DNA of 32,571 bases from Flavobacteriales bacterium (GCA_947487055.1 CANKVN010000017.1:1-32571); one strand, 5' to 3'; counted from the first letter of the stretch, positions 15,045-23,715 are shown. Made by a program: numbers and translations. Notes: a model not told the origin generated them from the letters alone.

Positions 15045-16958
15045 TTAAACGGAAAAAACAACCCCGCCAATATCTTTGGCTAAAACACTTTTCAGTTCAT
15101 TGAGGTAGTTTAAATATTCCAGCACTTCCTCCACATCCGCCTCAGGATGCTTGAGCAAATTGGTATAATGACGTATCAGGTTGTCCAGTTTTTTGCGTCT
15201 CAGGTACCGAAAAACAGCTATCAATTCATTTTTATAATTATCCCCGTCTGTTTTCACAAAGATAAAATTATCGGCAAATGCACTGCTCAGTTCGTAACCC
15301 GAAGACAATTCTCCTGCAGCCCATGAAGCAATACCGGAATCCTGGTGCTGAACAAAATACGTTGCCCCCGGCCACTTTTCCAGCGTTCCAAATTTTATCT
15401 GAGAAGCAAGCATAGCGCAGACTTCATCCGAAAACAACAGCTCCTCATCTTCCCTGATTTCTTTCATAATGAACTCACCAACGGTAACCATTTCGTCCCA
15501 CTGGGCATCACCATGCAACAACAACAGCCTAAAAAGGGCCCTTTCCACATAAACATCAGATAGCGGCTCCTTGGGCAATTGCACACCTGCCGCTGCTGTT
15601 GCTTTTTTTACCCCATTGATAACCTGCTGTTCATCCTTCAGGTTTTTATTTCTGAGCAATTTACCCAACTCCGCAGCCAGCAAGGATTCATCGGTTTCGC
15701 AAACCCTTGCAAGTTCGCGGTTCATGGCGTTTCTTTTTAGTGAATCGCCAATACAGGCAACACTTTGCAGGATATCCCGAACGGCCTCTGATTTTTTGAT
15801 TGGATCATCACCACATTCCTGAAGCAGCAATTTCGCCTTGAACAAAATAAAATTCTGCTCATTTTGCTCCAGATACGAAGCAAAGCCTTCAGCACCCAGC
15901 CTGGTGCAATACGAATCAGGATCTTCGCCATCCGGAAGTGGCACTACGCGCACATTGAGGTCATCGGAAAGCAGCAAATCTATTCCGCGTAATGAGGCTT
16001 TTATACCGGCTTTATCGCCATCATAAACCACCGTAACATTTTGGCTAAACCTACGGATCAGCTTGATTTGATTAGGCGTGAGGGCAGTACCGCTGCTGGC
16101 AACGGCATTTTCAATTCCCGCCTGGTGCAGGGTTATTACGTCGGTATAACCTTCCGTAAGGTAAACCTTATCCGTCTTTTTTATGGCATTCTTTGCCTGA
16201 AAAATACCATAAAGAAAATCACTCTTTTTGTATAGTTCGGTTTCCGGTGAATTGACATACTTAGGCGCTGGATCGGTACTGCTCATCTTGCGACCGGCGA
16301 ATCCAATCATCTTGCCACTTACCCCGATCAACGGAAAAATAACCCGGTTGCGGTACAAATCGTAATAGGAGCCATTGTCGCGCTTCTTAATCAGGCCGGC
16401 CTGTTCCAGGTATTCTGTTTTGTAGCCATCCAAATGCGCTTTTTGGGTAAAGGCTTCCCATGCCTCAGGACTGTATCCCAGCCTCCATTTGCGAATGGTT
16501 TCTGCAGTGTAGCCCCTTTCCTTGAAATAAGGCATGGCCTTGGTTTTACCCTCTTCGGTTTCCTGAAGTTGCTTTTCGAAATAGCCTGCCGCGTAATCCA
16601 GCGCTGCCTGAAGGCTTTCCCTTATCTTTTGCTTTTCCCTGAATTCACTGTCATCCTGGCCGCCTCCTGTTTCTATCAGTTCAATACCATAGCGCTTTGC
16701 CAGGGTGCGAGCCGCCTCAGGATAACTGAGGTTGTCAATATCCATGAGAAACTGAATGGAATTGCCACCTTTCTGGCAGCCAAAACATTTGTAAATCCCC
16801 ATTGTCGGCGAAACCACAAAACTGGGTGTTTTTTCATCGTGAAACGGACAAACCCCTTTGTATCGGGATCCGGAACGCTTTAGGTTCACATAATCGCCAA
16901 CAACATCCTCAACGACAACAGCATTCAACAACTGCTCTATGGAGTTCGGGCTGATCAT
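15045..16958 (-). CDS. dnaG: DNA primase
   Basis: A 637-aa replicative primase that makes RNA primers on the lagging strand. The CHC2 zinc-binding domain has Cys37, His40, Cys58 and Cys61 (CPFHDEKTPSF to CFGCQKGG). The core shows the basic motif RNRVIFPL (203-210), the TOPRIM glutamate Glu269 in YLTEGYTDV and the metal-binding VVYDGDKAG (Asp313, Asp315). The C-terminal ~180 residues are the variable helicase-interaction region. Length is normal. The start lies 13 bp after the stop of a lipoprotein gene with which it is probably co-transcribed. Confidence 0.97.
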   Translation of the reverse strand: MISPNSIEQLLNAVVVEDVVGDYVNLKRSGSRYKGVCPFHDEKTPSFVVSPTMGIYKCFGCQKGGNSIQFLMDIDNLSYPEAARTLAKRYGIELIETGGGQDDSEFREKQKIRESLQAALDYAAGYFEKQLQETEEGKTKAMPYFKERGYTAETIRKWRLGYSPEAWEAFTQKAHLDGYKTEYLEQAGLIKKRDNGSYYDLYRNRVIFPLIGVSGKMIGFAGRKMSSTDPAPKYVNSPETELYKKSDFLYGIFQAKNAIKKTDKVYLTEGYTDVITLHQAGIENAVASSGTALTPNQIKLIRRFSQNVTVVYDGDKAGIKASLRGIDLLLSDDLNVRVVPLPDGEDPDSYCTRLGAEGFASYLEQNEQNFILFKAKLLLQECGDDPIKKSEAVRDILQSVACIGDSLKRNAMNRELARVCETDESLLAAELGKLLRNKNLKDEQQVINGVKKATAAAGVQLPKEPLSDVYVERALFRLLLLHGDAQWDEMVTVGEFIMKEIREDEELLFSDEVCAMLASQIKFGTLEKWPGATYFVQHQDSGIASWAAGELSSGYELSSAFADNFIFVKTDGDNYKNELIAVFRYLRRKKLDNLIRHYTNLLKHPEADVEEVLEYLNYLNELKSVLAKDIGGVVFSV

Positions 16959-16971
16959 GCCCCGAAATTAA

Positions 16972-17556
16972 TCAATAACGAAATGATTTCAATAAAAATA
17001 CCTTGCCATTGGTATAATCTTTTCGCACAATGCCGGTATTCTCAGCAAAATAAAGGCGGTTGTAGATTTTCTTTCTGGCCGATTTCAATTCAACAACGTT
17101 GTAGTACATCACATCACCTACGCTCAAATTCTGCAAATAGGTAACTGTATCACCATTCCCCATTATTCCGCTAAATAAGGAGGAACTGTAGTACAACTCT
17201 GCCACCTGGCGGTAAAAGGAGTCTTTATATAGCAAAGACCACCGCGCAGTATTTTCTCCCGTGGCCATGCAACGAATCAGCTGAACACTATCCTTATCAG
17301 AATGAAGCTCGTAGGAAATAAATTCCTGCTCCAGATTATCAAACCGCATCTTGCCCTCCAGCTTATTTTTAATGGTTACATTTTCTTTCACACGGGTATC
17401 CGAAGAAAGGTAATAAACCCAGCTGGAAGTGGATGGAAAGCCAAATACACTTTTGAATCTTGCATCTAAAGAATACTGTTCACGGGTGGCCAGCTTCTGG
17501 CATCCCGAAAATAAAACAGAGACCGCTGCAATCAATATGTAAAATAGTTGCTTCAA
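16972..17556 (-). CDS. Predicted lipoprotein of unknown function, TTG start
   Basis: A 194-aa lipoprotein: MKQLFYILIAAVSVLFSGC gives a classic signal peptide with lipobox FSGC and lipidated Cys19. The mature part is beta-rich by pattern, with no motif I recognise. The start is TTG at 17556; no ATG occurs within the first hundred-odd codons and only this start gives the lipoprotein signal, so the rare codon seems real. The TAnnTTTG box at 17588-17595 lies 31 nt upstream. dnaG follows after 13 bp, so primase is probably expressed from this promoter. A functional link to replication is not implied. Confidence 0.72.
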   Translation of the reverse strand: MKQLFYILIAAVSVLFSGCQKLATREQYSLDARFKSVFGFPSTSSWVYYLSSDTRVKENVTIKNKLEGKMRFDNLEQEFISYELHSDKDSVQLIRCMATGENTARWSLLYKDSFYRQVAELYYSSSLFSGIMGNGDTVTYLQNLSVGDVMYYNVVELKSARKKIYNRLYFAENTGIVRKDYTNGKVFLLKSFRY

Positions 17557-17562
17557 CCTATT

Positions 17563-17570
17563 TAGTTTTG
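17563..17570 (+). promoter_or_regulatory. -7 promoter box TAGTTTTG for the M20 amidohydrolase gene
   Basis: Perfect TAnnTTTG, 32 nt upstream of the ATG at 17603, with a TTG at 17538-17540, 22 nt upstream, as a possible -33 element. It overlaps the divergent promoter region of the lipoprotein-dnaG pair. Confidence 0.55.
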
Positions 17571-17587
17571 CAAAGTAACTTCAAAAA

Positions 17588-17595
17588 CAAAGATA
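17588..17595 (-). promoter_or_regulatory. -7 promoter box TATCTTTG for the lipoprotein-dnaG pair
   Basis: Perfect TAnnTTTG on the minus strand, 31 nt upstream of the TTG start at 17556. Its transcript would start between the two boxes, so polymerases on both strands compete within about 35 bp. Confidence 0.55.
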
Positions 17596-17602
17596 CCGCA
17601 AT

Positions 17603-18823
17603 ATGCAACATCAGGAAAACAATCCGGAAGAATTGATAAACATCATAAAAACGCAGGCAAAATCGCTCAAACCCCAGCTGGTGGAGATGCGCAGACATTT
17701 GCACATGAATCCGGAATTGTCCTTTCATGAATACAACACTGCGGCCTGGGTGGAATCTTATTTACATGAAAAACTGGGCTTAAAAACCCAGCGAATGGCC
17801 AATACAGGCGTTGTTGCACTGATTGAAGGACAGAAGCCAGGCAATGCCAAAACAGTGGGTTTACGGGCAGATATGGATGCCTTACCTATTGTGGAAGTTA
17901 ACGACGGAAGGCCATACCGCAGCCAAAACGAGGGCGTAATGCATGCATGCGGACACGATGTGCACACCACCTCATTATTGGGTGCTGCCACCATCCTCAA
18001 TTCCCTGAAAGAACATTTTTCAGGTACCGTAAAACTGGTATTTCAGCCTGGCGAAGAAAAACTTCCCGGCGGCGCCAGCCTGATGATTAAGGATGGTGTA
18101 CTGGACAACCCAAAACCCGATGTGATGATAGGGCAACACGTGATGCCACAAATACAAAGCGGAAAAACAGGTTTCAGACCTGGCCTGTATATGGCCAGTA
18201 CCGACGAAATTTATATGACAGTTTCCGGAAAAGGCGGACATGGTGCCATGCCGCATTACAATATCGATCCGGTTTTAATTGCATCCCACATCATCGTTGC
18301 GCTGCAACAAGTGGTTTCCAGAATTGCAAATCCTGCAATTCCTTCGGTATTGTCTTTTGGAAAAGTAGTGGCCAACGGTGCTACCAATGTTATTCCCTCT
18401 GAAGTGAAGCTGGAAGGAACCTTCCGCACGCTGGACGAGGCATGGCGTTCCGAGGCACATGAGCGCATTAGTGCCATTGCCAATGGAATTGCAAACAGTA
18501 TGGGAGGCTCGGTAACTTTGGAAATTCGCCGCGGGTATCCTTTCCTGAAAAATGATATTTCACTCACCGAACGCTGCATCCATTCTGCTGAGGCCTACCT
18601 TGGTAAAAGCGAAGTTACACCACTGGACATTTGGATGGCTGCAGAAGATTTCGCCTATTATTCACAGGAAGTTCCAAGCTGTTTTTACCGCCTGGGGGTT
18701 CGAAACGAAGAAAGGGGCATTGTGAACAGTGTGCACCATCCATCCTTTGATGTGGATGAAGATTCTCTTGAAAACGGATGCGGATTAATGGCCTGGCTGG
18801 CCCTTACCGAACTGGGGATTTAA
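17603..18823 (+). CDS. M20-family amidohydrolase (N-acyl-amino-acid / IAA-amino acid hydrolase type)
   Basis: A 406-aa metal-dependent hydrolase of peptidase family M20D, which removes acyl groups from N-acyl amino acids. Motifs: GLRADMDALPI (86-96), MHACGHDVHTTSLLG (113-127) with metal ligands Cys116 and His118, VFQPGEEKLPGGA with catalytic Glu151 and metal ligand Glu152, GKGGHGAMPH in the lid domain, and AAEDFAYYSQ near the C-terminus. No signal peptide, so probably cytosolic. The natural substrate is unknown; hippurate and N-acetyl-diaminopimelate hydrolases share these motifs. The stop shares a TTAA with the stop of the converging START-like gene. Confidence 0.92.
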   Translation: MQHQENNPEELINIIKTQAKSLKPQLVEMRRHLHMNPELSFHEYNTAAWVESYLHEKLGLKTQRMANTGVVALIEGQKPGNAKTVGLRADMDALPIVEVNDGRPYRSQNEGVMHACGHDVHTTSLLGAATILNSLKEHFSGTVKLVFQPGEEKLPGGASLMIKDGVLDNPKPDVMIGQHVMPQIQSGKTGFRPGLYMASTDEIYMTVSGKGGHGAMPHYNIDPVLIASHIIVALQQVVSRIANPAIPSVLSFGKVVANGATNVIPSEVKLEGTFRTLDEAWRSEAHERISAIANGIANSMGGSVTLEIRRGYPFLKNDISLTERCIHSAEAYLGKSEVTPLDIWMAAEDFAYYSQEVPSCFYRLGVRNEERGIVNSVHHPSFDVDEDSLENGCGLMAWLALTELGI

Positions 18824-19221
18824 GCGCCGATTACATGGCGGAGGTTGTCTACTGCAGAATCCCAAATGGATGCAGCATTATCTTCTTCACCATCATTGAT
18901 AAATTCCGTAATTACCAGTTCAACATCGCCGGTAATGTCGTCCTGAACAATCCTAAACTCCATAAATTCATCGTTTCCCTGCGCATTTTCCATGCTAAAA
19001 CGGATAAATTTATTGGTCACGTTTTTTAGCACTACAGCATTTATCTCTGTTTGATCATCCCAGCGAAACCGATACCTGCTGCTGCCGATAACATCGACAT
19101 GGTCAGCAAACCAGCTTTGAAGGCCTGATGGTGTTGAAATATATTGAAACAATATACTGGTAGAGGAACGGAGGGGGTACTCCAGTTCCAGTTTCAGGCG
19201 TTTATTGGCTTTGGGGCTCAT
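18820..19221 (-). CDS. START-like (SRPBCC) domain protein
   Basis: A 133-aa soluble protein that fits the Bacteroidota START-like domain family (START_2/AHSA1-related helix-grip fold): N-terminal LELEYPLRSSTSILFQYIS, the turn TPSGLQSWFADHV, and a long C-terminal helix (SIWDSAVDNLRHVIGA). The family is expected to bind a hydrophobic ligand, but none is known. The stop codon overlaps that of the M20 gene at a palindromic TTAA. A TAATTTTG box 65 nt upstream of the ATG is its likely promoter. Confidence 0.8.
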   Translation of the reverse strand: MSPKANKRLKLELEYPLRSSTSILFQYISTPSGLQSWFADHVDVIGSSRYRFRWDDQTEINAVVLKNVTNKFIRFSMENAQGNDEFMEFRIVQDDITGDVELVITEFINDGEEDNAASIWDSAVDNLRHVIGA

Positions 19222-19286
19222 AGCGTTTTCAATTTAGGGGTAGTCGGGATTAATAACATGCAAAAAAATCATTTTAATTCATATTT

Positions 19287-19294
19287 CAAAATTA
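19287..19294 (-). promoter_or_regulatory. -7 promoter box TAATTTTG for the START-like gene
   Basis: Perfect TAnnTTTG on the minus strand, 65 nt upstream of the ATG at 19221; a longer leader than the other boxes in this window, so less certain. Confidence 0.4.
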
Positions 19295-19317
19295 AAATGT
19301 TGCTCAAAATCAGTTTG

Positions 19318-19325
19318 TATCTTTG
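19318..19325 (+). promoter_or_regulatory. -7 promoter box TATCTTTG for the PAP2-glycosyltransferase pair
   Basis: Perfect TAnnTTTG ending 9 nt before the ATG at 19335, which predicts a leader of only a few bases. A TTG occurs 15 nt upstream of the box, shorter than the usual -33 spacing. Confidence 0.55.
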
Positions 19326-19334
19326 TAAGCAAAT

Positions 19335-19934
19335 ATGAGAGGCCAATATTATTTCATTGCGACGGTAATATTACTGTTCTTTTGCATTGGTTCTCTGCTG
19401 TTAATAGACACCGCTACCCCTACCCTGACTGCCAATCAGTTGCACAATTTTCTGACCGATAAATTTTTTGCTTTTTATACCCAGCTGGCCGAGTGGCCAA
19501 TTATTGTTTTTTCTATACTTTTTGCCATTTACAAACAACCAAAAATTGGACTTTGGTTTGGCATTTGTTTTTTACTTGAATTTTTCATCGTTCAAGGCCT
19601 CAAATTCGGCCTCAACGAACCCCGACCTATACAAGAGCTTGGCAGCGCGCTCTTTGAAGTCCCTGGCAGCCCCATTGGCTCCTGGAAATCATTTCCAAGC
19701 GGACATACTGCTGCTGCTTTTACCGGATTTGCCATGCTCGCTTTTGTGAACCGCTTTCGCATTGTTGAAATATTGTATTTTATTTTAGCCGGATTGGTGG
19801 GATTTTCGCGTTTGTATTTGGGCCAGCATTACCTAAAGGATGTGGCCGCCGGAATCAGCATTGCCATGCTGGTTTGGCTGGTTTTCATCATTGGCAGCAA
19901 ACGAATCAAAGCACTTAAAGGATTAACATTGTGA
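19335..19934 (+). CDS. PAP2-family membrane phosphatase
   Basis: A 199-aa inner-membrane phosphatase with about six helices and all three signature motifs: KFGLNEPRP (Lys90, Arg97), PSGH (121-124) and SRLYLGQHYLKD (Ser158, Arg159, nucleophile-site His165, Asp169). Such enzymes dephosphorylate lipid pyrophosphates or phosphates (undecaprenyl pyrophosphate, phosphatidylglycerophosphate, lipid A). Its stop overlaps the start of an ArnT/PMT-like glycosyltransferase by 4 bp (GTGA), which favours a role in polyprenyl-phosphate recycling or lipid A modification, as inference. Confidence 0.92.
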   Translation: MRGQYYFIATVILLFFCIGSLLLIDTATPTLTANQLHNFLTDKFFAFYTQLAEWPIIVFSILFAIYKQPKIGLWFGICFLLEFFIVQGLKFGLNEPRPIQELGSALFEVPGSPIGSWKSFPSGHTAAAFTGFAMLAFVNRFRIVEILYFILAGLVGFSRLYLGQHYLKDVAAGISIAMLVWLVFIIGSKRIKALKGLTL

Positions 19935-21634
19935 GTCGTAAAACAATCATTCACCTGCTGATTACCCTAGCGGCAATATTGCTTTATGTGCCTTTTCTGG
20001 GCTCATTCCACCTGTTTGATTGGGACGAAATTAATTTTGCCGAAGGTGCCCGCGAAATGTTGACCACCGGCGATTGGGGCCGCGTGCAAATTGCTTTTGA
20101 GCCTTTTTGGGAAAAGCCACCTCTTTTCATTTGGATGCAGGCCATTTCCATGAAGCTATTTGGCATCAATGAGTTTGCCGCCCGATTTCCTAATGCTGTT
20201 GCGGGTATCATTTCCTTAAATGTTTTTTACCATATCGGCCGCAAGCATGTAGGGCATTTCTTTGGGTTGTTTTTTGCTTTGGCTTATGCCGGCAGCCTGG
20301 CTCCTGGTTTGTATTTCAAAACAGGAATTATCGATCCGGTTTTTAACCTTTTCATCTTTCTGGCCGTTTACCAGTGGTTTATGGCAGAGCTGGAAATCAT
20401 GAACAGCAACAATGCACGTATTCACTACCTGCTGTTTGGCATTTTTGCCGGCCTTGCTGTCCTCACCAAAGGGCCTGTTGCTCTTTTGATTGTGGGAATC
20501 CTGGCCGTTATCAGGCTCGTTCAGAATGGCAGAAATGCGTGGCCCGGGCAACTCAACCTGTTGGTGGCCTTTTTTGCCTTCACTTTCACCATAGGCCTGT
20601 GGCTTGGCATCGAAACATACCACCGTGGCACTTGGTTTCTGGCAGAATTTTTCCGATATCAAATCGTGTTGCTGCAAGGCCAGATCGAATGGCATAACCA
20701 GCCTTGGTACTACCATTTGGTGGTGTTGTTTTTCCTGTGCACCCCTGCGGTCATCTTTGCCTTTCCGTATTTATTCCGCAATCCTGAAAGGGCTACCGGC
20801 AACTCAGCATTGTTATTCAGCTACATGCGCGGGCTATTCTGGACCGTACTGATTATCTTTTCCATCGTTACCACCAAAATCATTCACTACAGCAGCCTTT
20901 GCTGGATACCACTGGCTTTTATGGCGGCATACGCCCTCTATGGAGCGTTCACCAACAGAATCAGCATCTCCCGATGGCTGAGCATCCCGCTGTTGCTTAG
21001 CCTTCTGCCTTTGGCTGTTTTCTTCGCTGTTGCTCCCTACCTGCTCACTGCAGAAAACAGGGATGTTTTGCTCGCACCTTTGCTGAAAAATGATCCATTC
21101 GCACTGCGTTTATTGACCAAGGGTGACCTCTGGAGTGGATTTGAAGGCATACCGGCATTGTTGTTTTTGATTTTTGCCGTCGTATGGATTTTTCGGTTTG
21201 CCATGGGCTGGACAAAGCAAGCGGCACCATTGTTTATTGCTGTGTTGATTTTTGCACAATGCATTTACATTTTCATCCTGCCAAAAGCAGAAAAGCAATT
21301 GCAAGGAGAAGTGATTGGAGCAATAGAACGGGAAAGTATCGAAAACCAACTGTTTGAGGCATGGCATTATAAAACCTACGCAATATTATTTTACGGAAAA
21401 GTGAGCCCGGAAACCATGAAAGGTCCATGGAGTGAAGGCGCAAAACAAGCATTTCCGAATGAAACCGCACCCAATTATACTGCGCGCAAACATTGGCTAA
21501 TGGCCAAACCCACTAACCTTCCGGTAAAAATCATTACCCGCTGTGATTATAAAGTAGATACTGATTTTTATCAGTCCTTCCGAAAAATAGCAGAACCGGG
21601 GCCTTACATTATCTGGGAAAGATTGAAACCCTAG
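19931..21634 (+). CDS. ArnT/PMT-type (GT39/GT83-like) membrane glycosyltransferase
   Basis: A 567-aa inner-membrane protein with an N-terminal helix, the catalytic-loop motif FDWDEINFAEGAREM (Asp30, Asp32, Glu33, Glu38), then about ten more helices and a C-terminal extracytoplasmic domain. This is the layout of ArnT and protein O-mannosyltransferases, which move a sugar from a polyprenyl phosphate to lipid A or protein on the outer face. The motif EPFWEKPPLFIWMQA (56-70) is typical of the family. It starts with GTG at 19931, sharing GTGA with the PAP2 stop, so the two are co-translated. Donor and acceptor cannot be told; ArnT itself would need L-Ara4N genes, which are not in this window. Confidence 0.88.
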   Translation: MSRKTIIHLLITLAAILLYVPFLGSFHLFDWDEINFAEGAREMLTTGDWGRVQIAFEPFWEKPPLFIWMQAISMKLFGINEFAARFPNAVAGIISLNVFYHIGRKHVGHFFGLFFALAYAGSLAPGLYFKTGIIDPVFNLFIFLAVYQWFMAELEIMNSNNARIHYLLFGIFAGLAVLTKGPVALLIVGILAVIRLVQNGRNAWPGQLNLLVAFFAFTFTIGLWLGIETYHRGTWFLAEFFRYQIVLLQGQIEWHNQPWYYHLVVLFFLCTPAVIFAFPYLFRNPERATGNSALLFSYMRGLFWTVLIIFSIVTTKIIHYSSLCWIPLAFMAAYALYGAFTNRISISRWLSIPLLLSLLPLAVFFAVAPYLLTAENRDVLLAPLLKNDPFALRLLTKGDLWSGFEGIPALLFLIFAVVWIFRFAMGWTKQAAPLFIAVLIFAQCIYIFILPKAEKQLQGEVIGAIERESIENQLFEAWHYKTYAILFYGKVSPETMKGPWSEGAKQAFPNETAPNYTARKHWLMAKPTNLPVKIITRCDYKVDTDFYQSFRKIAEPGPYIIWERLKP

Positions 21635-21694
21635 CAGGTTCGGGCAATTGGTATTTTTCTGCTATATTCGCCAAAACCGCATCAAAAACTGCCT

Positions 21695-22633
21695 ATGGAA
21701 AAGGAAAAAATCATCATTGAAGCCCCGTTTGAGAATGGTGCAGGAAAAAGAGGGGCAAGTTTAGGACCATCGGCGCTTTACCATGAGGCATGGAACCTTC
21801 AGGCCCATCAAATCACTGAAGCGGCATGGGAAACAGTTGAAGATTTTAATGACATTGCTATCAGGCCTGTTCATTATCCTTTTTCCAAGCATATTGAAGG
21901 CGTAATAAAAGCCACCAAAGCCACTGCCCTTTTGGTAGAAAAGACCATTGCAAACCACAAAAAGCCCATTATTCTGAGTGGGGATCACAGCAATGCCATT
22001 GGATCTGTTACCGGGGTTAAACAACATTTTCCAAATACCCGGCTGGGGGTTATCTGGATTGATGCACACCTGGATTTGCATTCGCCGTTTACCACGCCGT
22101 CCGGCAATATCCACGGAATGGCCATGAACGCGCTGATTGGTGATGATAATATCATTTGCCAAAAAAACCAACCCGATGCGGATGCCATAAAACAATGGCA
22201 TTTGTTAAAATCATGCGGTCCTTCACAAATCACTCCGAAAATACAGCCCAGAGACCTTGTATATATTGGCATCCGAGATTATGAATCCGAAGAAATTCAG
22301 TTGGCAGAGCACCACGGAATCAAATTGTTCAGGCCGGAAGTGGTTAAGAAACTGGGAATGAATGCCATTCTGCAGGAAGCGCTTAACTACCTATCCGATT
22401 GCGACCACCTCTATATCAGCTTTGATGTAGATTCTATGGATCCGAGTATTTCAAGGGGCACAGGCACACCTGTTGACGATGGTTTATCCCTGGAAGATGC
22501 CGCTCTGGTTTTTAAAACGTTGCTTAACAACCCAAAAACAGTGGCTTTCGAAATCACAGAAATCAATCCGCTGCTGGACAGCGAAAATGCAATGGCAAAA
22601 GCCGTTGTTCAGCTTTTGGACGCGGCCTGGTAA
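21695..22633 (+). CDS. Arginase (ureohydrolase family)
   Basis: A 312-aa Mn-dependent ureohydrolase. Metal ligands sit in GDHS (His98), DAHLDLH (Asp123, His125, Asp127) and SFDVDSMDP (Asp244, Asp246); the C-terminal FEITEINP (Glu287) is also conserved. SGNIHGMAMNALIG (136-149) corresponds to the arginase substrate loop, and the N-terminal APFENGAGKRGASLGP resembles arginase rather than agmatinase. Arginine hydrolysis to ornithine and urea is the best call; formiminoglutamase is the main alternative. No urease or rocD neighbours are present. It has a near match to a -7 box, TATATTCG, at 21663-21670. The last 25 bp overlap the acyl-CoA reductase gene on the other strand. Confidence 0.8.
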   Translation: MEKEKIIIEAPFENGAGKRGASLGPSALYHEAWNLQAHQITEAAWETVEDFNDIAIRPVHYPFSKHIEGVIKATKATALLVEKTIANHKKPIILSGDHSNAIGSVTGVKQHFPNTRLGVIWIDAHLDLHSPFTTPSGNIHGMAMNALIGDDNIICQKNQPDADAIKQWHLLKSCGPSQITPKIQPRDLVYIGIRDYESEEIQLAEHHGIKLFRPEVVKKLGMNAILQEALNYLSDCDHLYISFDVDSMDPSISRGTGTPVDDGLSLEDAALVFKTLLNNPKTVAFEITEINPLLDSENAMAKAVVQLLDAAW

Positions 22634-23622
22634 TGTTGCAACAGCCAGTTTAGGGTATCAAAATTATCTGCGTAATCCCACAATGCCGGGCTTTGGGCTT
22701 CACCAAAATTCACTTTTTGTCCAAATCCTACAGCAACCTGAATTTCTGTTTCATGGGCATTTAAATAATCCTGGATTTCTGATTCAGACTGGTAGAACTG
22801 ATAACCAACCATCCCAACCGGACTGTATAACGTTTCCGTTTCCTTCAATAGCACAAAACCATTGTCCAGGTGCTTGTCCAGGTTCATCAACAAAATTGCA
22901 CGGTGGTAATGATAATTATTTGCGTATTTGTTGTGGTTGATTATATCCGAATACGGCTCCCAGGCCTTGAAAATACGGATAACATCAAACCCTGAAGGCA
23001 GCAATAAATGGGTCACATTGCGGCAACCCAATCCAAAATAGGAAAAGATATCCTTTCCCAGTTCCTGAATTTCTTGGTCAGTTGTAGATTCACCAATAAC
23101 AGCAAGGCTGTTTCTATGCCCCCTAAGCACATGCGGTATATTCCTGAAATAGTATTCAAAATAACGGCCGCTGTTGTTGCTTCCTGTGGCAATAGCTGCA
23201 TCAAGGCCTTTAAAATCATCGGAAAAAACCACCTTATCTTTCCATTCCGGCAATTTATTGAACCATTGTTCCACCACAAACTTCATCAACACCGAATCGT
23301 CTGAACTGGCTTTTATCCGTATGTTGAAGCCGGTAATCACCCCGCATATAAGGTCGTGCAGCCCAACCAGCGGAATGTTTCCGGCCATGATAATCCCCAA
23401 GGTCTTTTGGCAAAAATCAGTGGGCAACAAATATCGGCCCAACCATTCATCAGCCTGCTTTTCAAGGACCTCAACCCAGGCATCCAAACTTTGGTTAATG
23501 GTATCCGGGGTAAACCAGCGGTTGTAAAGCACGGCCTCCTCCTTTTTTAATGCCCACTGCGAATCAGTGCGGTGTAGTTCCAATGTTTCTTTGAGTGCTT
23601 TTAGCGCTGTTGATTGCCACAT
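22609..23622 (-). CDS. Acyl-CoA reductase (LuxC-like)
   Basis: A 337-aa protein of the LuxC/acyl-CoA reductase family, which reduces acyl-CoA to aldehyde with NADPH. The probable catalytic Cys200 lies in FGLGCRNVTHLLLP (196-209), with GIIMAGNIPLVGLHD (76-90) and the conserved RGHRNSLAVI (167-176). Length is shorter than Vibrio LuxC (about 480 aa), as is usual for Bacteroidota members. None of the luciferase genes is near. The ATG at 23622 follows a perfect -7 box by only 4 nt, so the mRNA may lack a leader. The C-terminal codons overlap the arginase 3' end by 25 bp. Confidence 0.85.
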   Translation of the reverse strand: MWQSTALKALKETLELHRTDSQWALKKEEAVLYNRWFTPDTINQSLDAWVEVLEKQADEWLGRYLLPTDFCQKTLGIIMAGNIPLVGLHDLICGVITGFNIRIKASSDDSVLMKFVVEQWFNKLPEWKDKVVFSDDFKGLDAAIATGSNNSGRYFEYYFRNIPHVLRGHRNSLAVIGESTTDQEIQELGKDIFSYFGLGCRNVTHLLLPSGFDVIRIFKAWEPYSDIINHNKYANNYHYHRAILLMNLDKHLDNGFVLLKETETLYSPVGMVGYQFYQSESEIQDYLNAHETEIQVAVGFGQKVNFGEAQSPALWDYADNFDTLNWLLQHYQAASKS

Positions 23623-23626
23623 GCTA

Positions 23627-23634
23627 CAAAGTTA
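23627..23634 (-). promoter_or_regulatory. -7 promoter box TAACTTTG for the acyl-CoA reductase gene
   Basis: Perfect TAnnTTTG ending 4 nt before the ATG at 23622, which places the transcription start at or next to the start codon. No TTTG -33 element is evident. Confidence 0.5.
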
Positions 23635-23703
23635 TTCATTGTTAGGCGCTTATTGAATAAAATGCATCCACCGATATTCAATTGGAAAACTTGAATTCTA
23701 TCT

Positions 23704-23711
23704 TAATTTTG
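23704..23711 (+). promoter_or_regulatory. -7 promoter box TAATTTTG for the outer-membrane barrel gene
   Basis: Perfect TAnnTTTG ending 4 nt before the ATG at 23716, with a TTG 19 nt upstream of the box as a fitting -33 element. It predicts a leaderless or nearly leaderless mRNA. Confidence 0.6.
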
Positions 23712-23715
23712 TGCC

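Noticed and set aside
20216-20716. 166-aa minus-strand frame inside the glycosyltransferase gene
   Set aside because: No recognisable motif and antisense to the helices of a clear ArnT/PMT-like protein.
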